Virus record (IMG/VR): IMGVR_UViG_3300021962_000134
Coordinates: 1 to 54,512 of that record
Reading direction: 5' to 3' (one strand)
Length of the DNA stretch: 54,512 bases
From: a virus
Positions 7,612 through 15,785 of this stretch are shown here, in pieces. The translations under genes and the position numbers were made by a program. Numbering within the stretch: position 1 is the stretch's first letter; each line of letters opens with the position of its first letter. The notes under the pieces were generated by a model. It did no database searches and was not told the origin of the DNA. It worked only from the letters and a program-made list of their open reading frames with translations.

Positions 7612-9696
7612 ATGGCTTCATACGAAGATATCAGGAATAAAAGAGAAACCCTACAGAGAACTGCTAGGGATCTTGATTTCTCATTGAATCAAATAGATCG
7701 AAGGCTTCCTGTTTCTAGAATGGCGATGGGGACTTTTTCTAGCCCAACGCGATCTAAAGAAGCTCGTTATGAAACGATGTTGAGGCAATATGAGATATTG
7801 GAAAATCAATATAAATCTTTGGCACAACGACCAGAAACAAAAGCCCAAGCTGTAGCATTACAGCCACAGATATTAGAGTTGCGCTCAGAAATCGCAAGGC
7901 TCTCGCCAGATATAAATATTGGCGGGTATCCTCAAGGAAAGTTAAAGATTGCTCCAGTTAAAGCACTGGAAGCAAAAACGCTGGGTGCTCCGGCTTTACA
8001 ACCTTTAGAGCGCGAAGGATACGTTTTTAATCCAGAAACAAATCTTCTGGAGCCTACTGAAGAAACAATAAAGAAAGAATTAGGAACAAACACTGGTGCA
8101 GTCTTACAAACAGAACAAGCGGATTATGTTCCAAAATTTTCTGGTCAAATGGTATCTGGATTGCCATTCGCAGACCAATCATTGGAAAAGCCACTCGAAA
8201 ATCCACGTTCAGAAATCGAGGCAAACAGCGCAAGACCAGCAGATGGAGTTCTTTCTGCAGAGAGAATGTTGTTGCCGCAAGAAGAGCCACAACAAGATTT
8301 TGGAGTTTCCGGAACACGGTTCGAGGATTTATCAGAAGGTGCACTCGCGGCACTCGGCGGAGCAAGCAACCTTGGGTACGCTATGGAGATCGCAAAAGCA
8401 CTACAACCAGAATACAAAGGGATTGATCCGGCTTTGTTGGCGTTTCAGTTCTTCACAAATATGGCAGCAGAGGCAAGCAAGCCAGGAGCAACAGCTCTAG
8501 GAGCTGCAAGCACAGCTTCATTGGAGCCAGCCAAGTATCTGATGGAAGATTACAAACGTAAAAGAGATGCTGAAGATGCCTTAACGGCTAATGCCTTAAA
8601 AGTTGCAGAATTTATAAAGCCAGAAAAAGGCACAGGTGTTGGCCAGAATTTCAAAAAAATTGGTCCAGTGACTAATGAAGACGGAACTTTGGTCAGGAAC
8701 ACAGAAGGCGCAGTAATGTTCCGGTATCAAGTAACCGATAATGCTGGCAACCCGATCGGGGTAGTAGATCAGCCAGACCCAGGAACAATTGAAAAGCCAG
8801 ATAGAACTATTAAGACTGTTGGTTCAGGAACTCTGGCAAAATACATGACCCGAGAGGATGCGATTGAGTTCGTTAAAGGTCAAGGGATGTCGGAAGAAAA
8901 TACGAACTTCCAAACAAACGTCGATATGTTAACTGCACCGAACGACGAGATGGTTGGCAAAACTATCACAGACGGTGGTGTTTATTTAGAGATTGTCCCA
9001 CTCGCGAAAGGTGGTGAAGTAATCAATCTTCAGCTAACACCATCAAAAACTGCTGCAGCACCTTATTTCACAACGTATGTAGAAAAGCGTCTGCCGCTGA
9101 TTGCAAAAGCAACAGACACATATAATACAACTGCTCGTGAAGTTCTTCCGAGGGTTGACGAAGCTATGTTGTTGCTGAAATCCGGTAAAGTGCAAACAGG
9201 AAGATTACAGCAAGCATTGTTGCCACTCAAGCAAACATTTAATCAGTTGTTTGGTATAAATGATCCTGAGATTATGGGACTTGAATCATTACAAGCAACC
9301 TCTAATTTCTTGGCTCCAAAAATGCGTCCAGTCGGTTCAGGTTCAACTTCCGACATGGAATTCCGTGCATACCAGCAAGCTGCATTATTTATCGGCAACA
9401 CTCCCGAAGCTAACTACATCTCTCTGTACGCTTTCAAAAAGATGGCAGAAAACGGGGTACGTCTGAATCAGCTCGAGCAAGAATTGCTGACTTCTGGTGA
9501 ATATAACAACATGGCAGCTGTTAACAAACAGCTTAATAATTTCGATTCTGGAATATTTGAAAAATACACAGGCGACCCAGACGATCAAAAAGCTGTACAA
9601 AAGTGGTACGACAGTCTGCCAGACGGAGCTGTTATCATAAACAATGATATATTCGACACAGACGACATTTACATCATTAAAGGTTGGGGTGAATAA
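7612..9696 (+). CDS. Large internal virion protein (694 aa)
   Basis: Preceded by AAGGAAACACG. The N-terminal 110 residues are coiled-coil-like (long Arg/Glu/Gln helices, for example ETMLRQYEILENQYKSLAQRP). A Pro-rich linker follows, then a helical middle with Gly/Ala-rich FFTNMAAEASKPGATALGAAS, and a mixed C-terminal domain ending VIINNDIFDTDDIYIIKGWGE. No enzyme motif is visible. Size and position before another large helical protein resemble the paired internal-core proteins of T7- and P22-like phages. Ends in a TAATG overlap with the next gene. Confidence 0.65.
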   Translation: MASYEDIRNKRETLQRTARDLDFSLNQIDRRLPVSRMAMGTFSSPTRSKEARYETMLRQYEILENQYKSLAQRPETKAQAVALQPQILELRSEIARLSPDINIGGYPQGKLKIAPVKALEAKTLGAPALQPLEREGYVFNPETNLLEPTEETIKKELGTNTGAVLQTEQADYVPKFSGQMVSGLPFADQSLEKPLENPRSEIEANSARPADGVLSAERMLLPQEEPQQDFGVSGTRFEDLSEGALAALGGASNLGYAMEIAKALQPEYKGIDPALLAFQFFTNMAAEASKPGATALGAASTASLEPAKYLMEDYKRKRDAEDALTANALKVAEFIKPEKGTGVGQNFKKIGPVTNEDGTLVRNTEGAVMFRYQVTDNAGNPIGVVDQPDPGTIEKPDRTIKTVGSGTLAKYMTREDAIEFVKGQGMSEENTNFQTNVDMLTAPNDEMVGKTITDGGVYLEIVPLAKGGEVINLQLTPSKTAAAPYFTTYVEKRLPLIAKATDTYNTTAREVLPRVDEAMLLLKSGKVQTGRLQQALLPLKQTFNQLFGINDPEIMGLESLQATSNFLAPKMRPVGSGSTSDMEFRAYQQAALFIGNTPEANYISLYAFKKMAENGVRLNQLEQELLTSGEYNNMAAVNKQLNNFDSGIFEKYTGDPDDQKAVQKWYDSLPDGAVIINNDIFDTDDIYIIKGWGE

Positions 9697-11978
9697 TGGC
9701 AATACCATTACCAAAAGGTGCAGTCGGAGCAAGTGCGAGCAAACGCGCTGAATCAGAAAACGAAGAAGATCTGACACTTGACGAGCAGATTGAAGAAGGC
9801 ATTGAAGAATTCACCACAAACTTATCAGAGCTACCAGAGAATCTGCTCACAGTTAGTGATGACGGAGAGCTAGAGTTCCCGAATGTCCCTTCAGCAACCG
9901 AGATAAATTCTGTTGGATTTTTCGAGAGCCTTATACCTAACATTGAAGGTATGTTTGTGAGAGATGATTTCGGCAAAGCTGAAATTATAGAAAAAGCGTT
10001 CAAAGGTGATAAAAGGTTTGGTGGTATTTATAAAGATAAATACGCAAACCCGATGTTGGTCTGGGAAGGTGCTCCGTATTACGTTAATAAGCCAGGATTC
10101 GGGTTGCCAGATTTGGGAACTTTCACCGGAGAGATAATTAAATACCTACCAGCTACTAAATTCGTTGCTGGGGCAAAAAACATAGCACAAACTATCGCTA
10201 GGGGTTTACCGACTTACAGCGCAACAGAAACAGCAGGACAAGCACTTGAGTCTGTACTCACTCCAGAAACCACAAGGGCAAAAAGTAAAACAGCAGGCGA
10301 CATTGCAAAAGAATCAGCAACCGCAGGTGTTGTTGGAACTGGGGTTGACGTTTTGTTGCCACCAGTTGCAAAGCCAATAGTCCAAGGTGTTAAAGCCGTA
10401 ACCAGAGAAGGTGCAAAACAGGCTCGTAAAGTTTTCCCAGATTTTATACCGGAGAAAGTTCTGAGCAAAGCTGTACTTCAAAAATCCAAATACCCATTGA
10501 CACAAGGTCAGCGCACTGCCCCGTTGCCTGAGCGTGGACCAACAGAGAAAGTTACTGCACAACTTGAGCAAGAAGATATTTTACGTCATGCACCTTCAAC
10601 CGATGAAGCAGGTTCGCTAATAATCCGTGGCTTTGACGAGAAACAGCTCGATCAGATTAGAGCAGATGCAACCGAACTACAAGAAGAGTTTGGTTCTGGG
10701 ACTATGTCTGGTTTACGAAGTGTAGAAATTCCACCTGCTGCAGCCGAATCAATACAGAACATAGGCGTTGCACAATCTCAGGCTCTTAAAGAAAGAGCCA
10801 AGTTGGCTTACCAAACTGTTAAAGAAGCAGACATGCAACCTATAATGACGCGGGAAGGCATATTACAGACTTCCAAAAACATTATAGATATGATAACAAA
10901 AGGTGGCGACGAAGGCTTGGGTATAACTGCTCGTGAACTTGCAGACATGCCTTTGTTACGCAGAGAGCTAGAATATCTTAAGAAGATAAGCAAAATCGCC
11001 GGTAACACACGCTTCAAAGGTCAACCGCTCAGAGTTCTTCACGGATACCAGAAATCTCTTAACAGAGCTGCACGTTCCGCACAACAAGGCTCTCCAGAAG
11101 CAATGGCATTGAACCGTATTAAAGGTATGGTGGACAGCGCGATCTTTGATGGAATTGAAAAAGGAATTATGGCTGGGGATGAAGCAATCCTTCAGGAACT
11201 CAAGTCTGCAACAGAGCTTTACAAACAATACATGAATCTGATAGGAAAAGGTGGTGGGAAAGATACGCAGGAAAAAGCAGCAAACAGGATACTACAAATG
11301 ATCACGAATCCTAACTCCACTCCACCCCAGATTGTTAATGCTTTGTTCGGTCATGCAAAGTTTAATCCAAACCAGTCAATGATTCTGGTCATAGACAAAT
11401 TAAAGAACAATCTTCCAGACGGAACTGCGGAAGAAGTTATGGCTTTGCTGAAAGATGGGATACTTGAAAAAGCATTTTCTGGTTCTGGCAAGTCCGGACT
11501 CACAAGAACTAACATTGTTAATAATTATGACGACATTTTTATTAAGAACAGAAAGATTATTGAAGCCATATTCACTCCTCAGGAAATAAAACAAATTCAG
11601 GCTTTCCGCCAGAATGTTCTCCCGACACTTTGGGCCGAGATTAAATTGAACCCTCCTGGGACTGGTTACATTACTCTTTCAGGTATGGCACATAAAGGTT
11701 TGTTGAAATATGCTCAGTTAGTCCCGATAGTTGGCACCGGCACTATTCCTGCTATTCAACAGATAAGATCATCTTCAATTGCTATGGACGCAATCCGGCA
11801 GCAAGTCAACAGGATGAACAGACCTCTGTTCTCTGGCGCGATACAAGCAACGGTGCGTCCAGAAACCGTAGAGACAATGAGCAGACCTTATAATTCCAGA
11901 ACTCTTAAAGATATAGTGAACGATGCGCCACCTTCCTTGCTCAGAAAGCTGGAAGAGAGTGCTACGCTTCTTCCGTAA
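9696..11978 (+). CDS. Large internal virion protein (760 aa), last late gene
   Basis: Acidic N-terminus (residues 17-60), a Gly/Ala-rich region around 170-240 that could contact membranes, then a long helical body. The C-terminal 130 residues contain a hydrophobic patch (LAQLVPIVGTGTIPAIQQI-like, around 680-700). No catalytic motif is seen. It is the last gene of the rightward late block: its 3' end overlaps the 3' end of the leftward nuclease gene by 17 nt. Probably an ejection or internal-core protein by position and composition. Confidence 0.65.
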   Translation: MAIPLPKGAVGASASKRAESENEEDLTLDEQIEEGIEEFTTNLSELPENLLTVSDDGELEFPNVPSATEINSVGFFESLIPNIEGMFVRDDFGKAEIIEKAFKGDKRFGGIYKDKYANPMLVWEGAPYYVNKPGFGLPDLGTFTGEIIKYLPATKFVAGAKNIAQTIARGLPTYSATETAGQALESVLTPETTRAKSKTAGDIAKESATAGVVGTGVDVLLPPVAKPIVQGVKAVTREGAKQARKVFPDFIPEKVLSKAVLQKSKYPLTQGQRTAPLPERGPTEKVTAQLEQEDILRHAPSTDEAGSLIIRGFDEKQLDQIRADATELQEEFGSGTMSGLRSVEIPPAAAESIQNIGVAQSQALKERAKLAYQTVKEADMQPIMTREGILQTSKNIIDMITKGGDEGLGITARELADMPLLRRELEYLKKISKIAGNTRFKGQPLRVLHGYQKSLNRAARSAQQGSPEAMALNRIKGMVDSAIFDGIEKGIMAGDEAILQELKSATELYKQYMNLIGKGGGKDTQEKAANRILQMITNPNSTPPQIVNALFGHAKFNPNQSMILVIDKLKNNLPDGTAEEVMALLKDGILEKAFSGSGKSGLTRTNIVNNYDDIFIKNRKIIEAIFTPQEIKQIQAFRQNVLPTLWAEIKLNPPGTGYITLSGMAHKGLLKYAQLVPIVGTGTIPAIQQIRSSSIAMDAIRQQVNRMNRPLFSGAIQATVRPETVETMSRPYNSRTLKDIVNDAPPSLLRKLEESATLLP

Positions 11979-12378
11979 TTATATCAGCGAGCTTTGCCCA
12001 GTCGCCTTGGTCCATTCTTCCGAACTTTTTAAACACTAGGCAGTCAAGGAACTCTGGAACGGTGATTTTCTCGTAAACCTTACGAGCATCACTGCCTTTA
12101 ATCATGCCGACAAAGTCTTTGCCGATTCTGATCAATATCCAGCATCTGCCTTTCAGCTCGTCGTATTCGTTTAACCAGAAAGACTGATTCAGCCTTAACC
12201 CGACGCAGATCTTGCTCTTTGGCCAGTCGTCGAGGTATTTAAGTTCTATCCAGCCAGATTTGCCGTTGCGGATATAATGAACATCGGGCATCCCCTCAGA
12301 GACTCGATTCTCGACGCGGTACATTTTAACATCTGGTAAAGAACTCCGTACATAATTCCAAAAGTTACGTTCACTCAT
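11962..12378 (-). CDS. VRR-Nuc-like nuclease (PD-(D/E)XK type)
   Basis: 138 residues. The core motif GMPDVHYIRNGKSGWIELKY fits the G-x-PD...(W)hE-h-K signature of VRR-Nuc/Holliday-junction-resolvase-like nucleases (catalytic Asp near residue 32, Glu and Lys near 44-46). The N-terminal SERNFWNYVRSSLP supplies the usual leading Glu/helix. It overlaps the helicase gene by 8 nt (GATGAGTGA), so it is the last gene of the replication operon. Probable roles are junction resolution or host DNA degradation; the choice cannot be made here. Confidence 0.82.
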   Translation of the reverse strand: MSERNFWNYVRSSLPDVKMYRVENRVSEGMPDVHYIRNGKSGWIELKYLDDWPKSKICVGLRLNQSFWLNEYDELKGRCWILIRIGKDFVGMIKGSDARKVYEKITVPEFLDCLVFKKFGRMDQGDWAKLADIITEEA

Positions 12379-14062
12379 CGTCCATTAAAAACAGGGATAT
12401 CGGGTCTTTGGTGATAACATCGGCTAGGTTCTTTTTGCTACGCAGAGCTTTGATGATTTTCGTGTCTACGGTTTTGGGTGCTTCTAGGTCAATGTAGGTT
12501 ACATTGTTCTTGGTACCGATACGGTGACATCGATCCTCAGACTGAAGCCGAGTCTCTAGGTCAAAGCTGTTAGAGTAATAAACCGCATAATCTGCCGCAG
12601 TCAGCGTTAAACCAATTCCACCAGATTGCGGTTGTCCTACAAAATACCGTATTTTTGGATCGTTCTGAAAACGCTCTACGGCGTCCGCTCTGGCGTCGTT
12701 GGACACTTCTCCATGGTAAGCAACAGCCAAACTCCCTAGCGCATGCTCTATAGCCTTTAAATCGGCTTTAAATCGTGCCCATATAATCACCTTTGAGTCA
12801 ATGTCACTTAAAATCTCCAAAAGAGCGTTTAATCTTGGGTTTTTATCCTCAATTGGTTTTACCTCAGTTTCTGTCGGGAACCACCCGCAGACAATCTGTT
12901 GTAAACGCAAAAGCCGAGTTATTGTCGCAGGAGCATCAATCTGCTCACCCTCGAGTTCTGCAATGTAGGTTTTGCGCATTTGGTCGTAGAGTTTGCGTTG
13001 TTTTTCCGATAACTCCACTGGGTAACGCTGATATATTTTATCTGGCAGGTCTAAGCAGTCTTTTTTAAGAACTCGGAAGGAATGCCCCTCGATGTTCTTG
13101 GTCAGCTCGTCCACATTCTGATAAGCCACAATCTGCTTGTTCTCAAAACCACCCATGATGCAATATCTGGCTTTAAAACTGTAAAAGCTGTCGTAGCCCA
13201 ATATCTGCGGATCCAAAAACTTAAACTGGCTGTAAATGTCCTCTGGTCCTTTTGTGACAGGGGTTCCGGTCATGATCCGGCGGTATTTACATAGGTTAGA
13301 CAACTTGGTGATGACTTTTGTGCGCTGTGCTCCTGGACGTTTAATTCTTGAGCTTTCGTCCACAACGAGCAGAACCTGATTGGCTAGCATTATTTTATTG
13401 ATCAGATTAACAGCATTTTTGCTCACAAACGCTTCAACATTGAAAGTGAACACTTTCATTTTATCGTGTGTGTTCATTACCTCTTCAAAACGCTCGGTGT
13501 CTTTTTTCTTCATCCCTGAGTAATAATACACAGACTCGTACGGACACCAATCCGGCAAGTGCTCCGGTATCTCTTTCCGGATCCAGTTCCGGTGAACCCC
13601 GTTGGGTGCGATTACAACCATGCAATTAATCTTGCCAGCCCCATACAAATATGCGGCATTGTCAATGATCACTTTTGTTTTACCAGTTCCTTGCTCCATC
13701 AACAACGCAAATGTCTCGCTGTCTCGGCTCATGTAAAAGGCTTTACGCTGGTGGTCGAAGGGCTTGGTCTTAAATTTAAAGTCGTCCTTTTCTGGCAAAG
13801 GTGCAGTTTTCCGTTCTCGGATCTCTTCGGTACTTTTTAGCTTTGTAATGTATTCATCCAGTATATGGGAAACAGAAGCATCCCATTTTGCTTCTGGCCA
13901 GAACTTACGGATATGATCTATGTTTGCTCCGGTTGCGGCAAACATTAACTCTCTGCCAACCCATTTTTTGAATCCTGGAAGCGCAGAGAGCCTTTGAACA
14001 GTTTCGGAATTAAGCGGTGTTTTTGCTAAACAATAATTTCTGCTAGCTTTTGTTATGAGCAT
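12371..14062 (-). CDS. SNF2/SF2-type DNA helicase
   Basis: 563 residues. Walker A LLMEQGTGKTK is at about residues 121-130, motif II is VVDESSRIK (DESS instead of DEAH), motif III is MTGTPVTKGPEDIYSQFKFL, and the C-terminal RecA-like domain ends with LQSEDRCHRIGTKNNVTYIDL (motif VI with the QxxxRxHRIG signature). These are the Swi2/Snf2-like hallmarks found in short phage helicases. The N-terminal 90 residues are unique. It is TAATG-coupled to the small gene upstream and overlaps the nuclease downstream, so helicase and nuclease may act together in replication or recombination. Confidence 0.9.
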   Translation of the reverse strand: MLITKASRNYCLAKTPLNSETVQRLSALPGFKKWVGRELMFAATGANIDHIRKFWPEAKWDASVSHILDEYITKLKSTEEIRERKTAPLPEKDDFKFKTKPFDHQRKAFYMSRDSETFALLMEQGTGKTKVIIDNAAYLYGAGKINCMVVIAPNGVHRNWIRKEIPEHLPDWCPYESVYYYSGMKKKDTERFEEVMNTHDKMKVFTFNVEAFVSKNAVNLINKIMLANQVLLVVDESSRIKRPGAQRTKVITKLSNLCKYRRIMTGTPVTKGPEDIYSQFKFLDPQILGYDSFYSFKARYCIMGGFENKQIVAYQNVDELTKNIEGHSFRVLKKDCLDLPDKIYQRYPVELSEKQRKLYDQMRKTYIAELEGEQIDAPATITRLLRLQQIVCGWFPTETEVKPIEDKNPRLNALLEILSDIDSKVIIWARFKADLKAIEHALGSLAVAYHGEVSNDARADAVERFQNDPKIRYFVGQPQSGGIGLTLTAADYAVYYSNSFDLETRLQSEDRCHRIGTKNNVTYIDLEAPKTVDTKIIKALRSKKNLADVITKDPISLFLMDDE

Positions 14063-14259
14063 TAATGTACCAGTCGTATGTCTTCAAACGAGTGCTCCCA
14101 CTCTTGTGGCTCTTCAAAGCCGGATGTTACTTGGAGTTCCATTTGGTCGGCGATTTCTTTCTCGCTCGGCATATTGTCTGGGTCGCATTCGACCTCGACT
14201 AAAACATCGTAGTAAATCCGCTTGACCACAGTTCCGGTGAACTTATGAAGTTTTTTCAT
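14062..14259 (-). CDS. Small protein of the replication operon (65 aa)
   Basis: Begins in an ATGA overlap with the ExoX-C-like gene and has GGAGGCAGC before its ATG; ends in a TAATG overlap with the helicase. The sequence is a beta-strand-rich opening (KFTGTVVKRIYYDVLVEVECDPDN) followed by an acidic helix and a C-terminal Trp. It resembles small OB- or ferredoxin-like folds only in a general way. Function unknown; translational coupling suggests a partner of the helicase. Confidence 0.75.
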   Translation of the reverse strand: MKKLHKFTGTVVKRIYYDVLVEVECDPDNMPSEKEIADQMELQVTSGFEEPQEWEHSFEDIRLVH

Positions 14260-15080
14260 GCTGCCTCCTTCATGACTTCAATTAACTTTGGTCTTTTGAG
14301 TATAGTTGATTTTTCTTCGTTGTAAATATCGTGTTTGGCGACAAGACCAGCAATCTTGATCTTGCCACCTTTGATAACATTTTGACGGAAATAAAATCCT
14401 GTTTCGTCTTTAACCTCTTCATCCAACCAGCTTGCATTGGTGAATGTTTTAACAACATTTCCATTTTCGTCAACCATGATCAGCATAGTTGATCCACCAA
14501 ACTTGGTGCTAACGTTCTTGCGCAAAACAACTTTAAGTTCGATCTCGATCTTCTCACCAACTGTGCCGACGAACTCTGAAGTCTTTTTCTCAACAACTGG
14601 CTTTGCAACTTTTTCTGGGATTGAAAGAACACCCTCTTCGCAAAGCTGTTGAACAGCAACCATAGTTAATTTAAAAGTAGGCTGTTTGATTCTGATATTG
14701 ACTTCTTCAGACTTTAACCATTGCATGTACTGAGGGTCTTTCTCGACGATTTCAGAAAAAGTTCTGCCACGATATTTACCGAAGTTAATGATCTGGTGCT
14801 CTTTAATGAAAGCTATAACACGATTGTTGAGTAACTCGTTATTTTTGTGAGCACGAAGATCAAAGTCAGCATACCCAGTCAACAAAGAACCAGTTCGGGA
14901 TGCATATTGTTCAGCCATCTCATCAGCTTTTTTAGGGTCTGTTGAAAGATTCTTAATGTATCTGTCGCTGAACATCCAACCATTATTTGGGTCGGTTGAA
15001 TAAATAACTTTTCTCAATGTGTAGAACCCAGTTAGCTCGCCTGTCCCGATGTAAACTTCACGCTTGATATGGTCTGTCAT
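14256..15080 (-). CDS. ExoX-C-like / OB-type DNA-associated protein
   Basis: 274 residues. Around residues 97-120 the block INFGKYRGRTFSEIVEKDPQ followed by YMQWL matches the C-terminal accessory domain found in exodeoxyribonuclease X-like proteins (FGKY+G+...DPxYxxWL). The rest is beta-rich: an N-terminal 60 residues, and a C-terminal 110 residues (KIEIELKVVLRKNVSTKFG through KGGKIKIAGLVAKHD) that look like an OB fold. No exonuclease active site is present, so a binding or loading role is more likely than catalysis. First gene after its own promoter; leader GAGAAAGGA at 15088-15096. Confidence 0.7.
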   Translation of the reverse strand: MTDHIKREVYIGTGELTGFYTLRKVIYSTDPNNGWMFSDRYIKNLSTDPKKADEMAEQYASRTGSLLTGYADFDLRAHKNNELLNNRVIAFIKEHQIINFGKYRGRTFSEIVEKDPQYMQWLKSEEVNIRIKQPTFKLTMVAVQQLCEEGVLSIPEKVAKPVVEKKTSEFVGTVGEKIEIELKVVLRKNVSTKFGGSTMLIMVDENGNVVKTFTNASWLDEEVKDETGFYFRQNVIKGGKIKIAGLVAKHDIYNEEKSTILKRPKLIEVMKEAA

Positions 15081-15109
15081 TTTGCTTTCCTTTCTCAGTA
15101 TTTATAATA

Positions 15110-15138
15110 ATTATACTGTATTCCGCCACTTATTAAAA
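15110..15138 (-). promoter_or_regulatory. Early promoter P1
   Basis: On the minus strand: TTTTAA (15138-15133), 17 bp, TATAAT (15115-15110), 29 nt before the start of the ExoX-C-like gene. The -10 is a perfect sigma70 hexamer; the -35 is weak. It is one of six similarly built sites. The shared leader box GAGAAAGGA lies between it and the ATG. Confidence 0.6.
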
Positions 15139-15175
15139 CAAATTTCTTCATGTTTTAAAACAAAGGTTTACAGGG

Positions 15176-15209
15176 ATATTTCCCCTCTTTTTGAGGGGAT
15201 TTCCCATCA
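15176..15209 (-). terminator. Hairpin after the papain-like gene, possible weak terminator
   Basis: CCCCTC-AAAAA-GAGGGG (6-bp GC-rich stem) extended by partly paired GGGAAAT/ATATCCC flanks. It covers the stop of the upstream gene on the minus strand. No U-run follows directly, so it may be a processing hairpin or an inefficient terminator. It separates the papain-like gene from promoter P1. Confidence 0.45.
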
Positions 15210-15653
15210 GAATCTGGGTCTGCTCAGGATCGGGAAGAAGTATTTCACGAACCTGTTCTTGTGCTCAGACTCACTTATGTGTTTCCACTCCCCAGCTGTC
15301 CAGCTGTCGGTTATGCTGTTGTCCCTGCCGTCGACCAATACCCAGTGGTTCCCCACACAAACGATGTACAATTTATTGTCCATGTTCTCGCGCAGGTAGT
15401 GGTAGAGTTTTTTACGTTTTGTTGGGCGTTCGACTTTTCCAGAATCGACCCCGAACTGCTCCAGAACAGCTCGGCACTGCCAGTGTGAAGTTCCGGCAAC
15501 GTGGCGTTTGCCGGTGTGAGTGCGGAAAGCCTGATAAGAGGTCTCGTAGTCAATCTTGGCTACTGCTGCAACTACGTATGGTCCACACCAAGTTCTCCTA
15601 CGTGTTCCGTAACAGTCGAAAACTTCGCGTTTCTGTGGTGCTGGTTTTTCCAT
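15207..15653 (-). CDS. Papain-like (C39-like) cysteine-peptidase-fold protein
   Basis: 148 residues. The ATG at 15653 has the shared GAGAAAGGA leader 7 nt upstream; a longer open frame upstream covers the promoter and is not used. TWCGPYVVAAVAKIDYETSY (Cys23 at the start of a helix) is followed by GTSHWQCRAVLEQFG and then NKLYIVCVGNHWVLVDGRDN (His103, with Asp108/Asp111/Asp116). This Cys-helix, then strand-His-strand, then Asp order is that of papain-like and C39/bacteriocin-leader peptidases. An early-operon protein of this kind could process a phage protein or act on a host target. Activity is inferred; no substrate is visible. Confidence 0.65.
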   Translation of the reverse strand: MEKPAPQKREVFDCYGTRRRTWCGPYVVAAVAKIDYETSYQAFRTHTGKRHVAGTSHWQCRAVLEQFGVDSGKVERPTKRKKLYHYLRENMDNKLYIVCVGNHWVLVDGRDNSITDSWTAGEWKHISESEHKNRFVKYFFPILSRPRF

Positions 15654-15660
15654 CTTTTGT

Positions 15661-15690
15661 TCCTTTCTCAAAAATCGGGAAACATTTCCC
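15661..15690 (-). promoter_or_regulatory. Hairpin / U-tract / GAGAAAGGA leader module
   Basis: The stem GGGAAA/TTTCCC with a 2-nt loop is followed by GATTTTT and GAGAAAGGA, then 7 nt and the ATG. The layout is that of an intrinsic terminator fused to a ribosome binding site and recurs at four other places in the early region. It may act as an attenuator or as a 5'-end stabilising structure. Confidence 0.5.
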
Positions 15691-15699
15691 AATACATTA

Positions 15700-15728
15700 A
15701 TTATACTTTTTTCTGCCAGAGAAAGCAA
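15700..15728 (-). promoter_or_regulatory. Early promoter P2
   Basis: Minus strand: TTGCTT (15728-15723), 17 bp, TATAAT (15705-15700), 46 nt before the papain-like gene. Between it and the start codon lie the hairpin GGGAAA-TG-TTTCCC (15690-15677), a T-run and the GAGAAAGGA box (15669-15661). Confidence 0.62.
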
Positions 15729-15785
15729 CACTTTGCTTACAGCCCTTACGGTTATTAGGTTTTTAAATTCAATCACTTGTAAAAT

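Noticed and set aside
15176-15209. Strong intrinsic terminator after the papain-like gene
   Set aside because: The stem is good but no U-tract follows on the minus strand, so it was kept only as a weak candidate.
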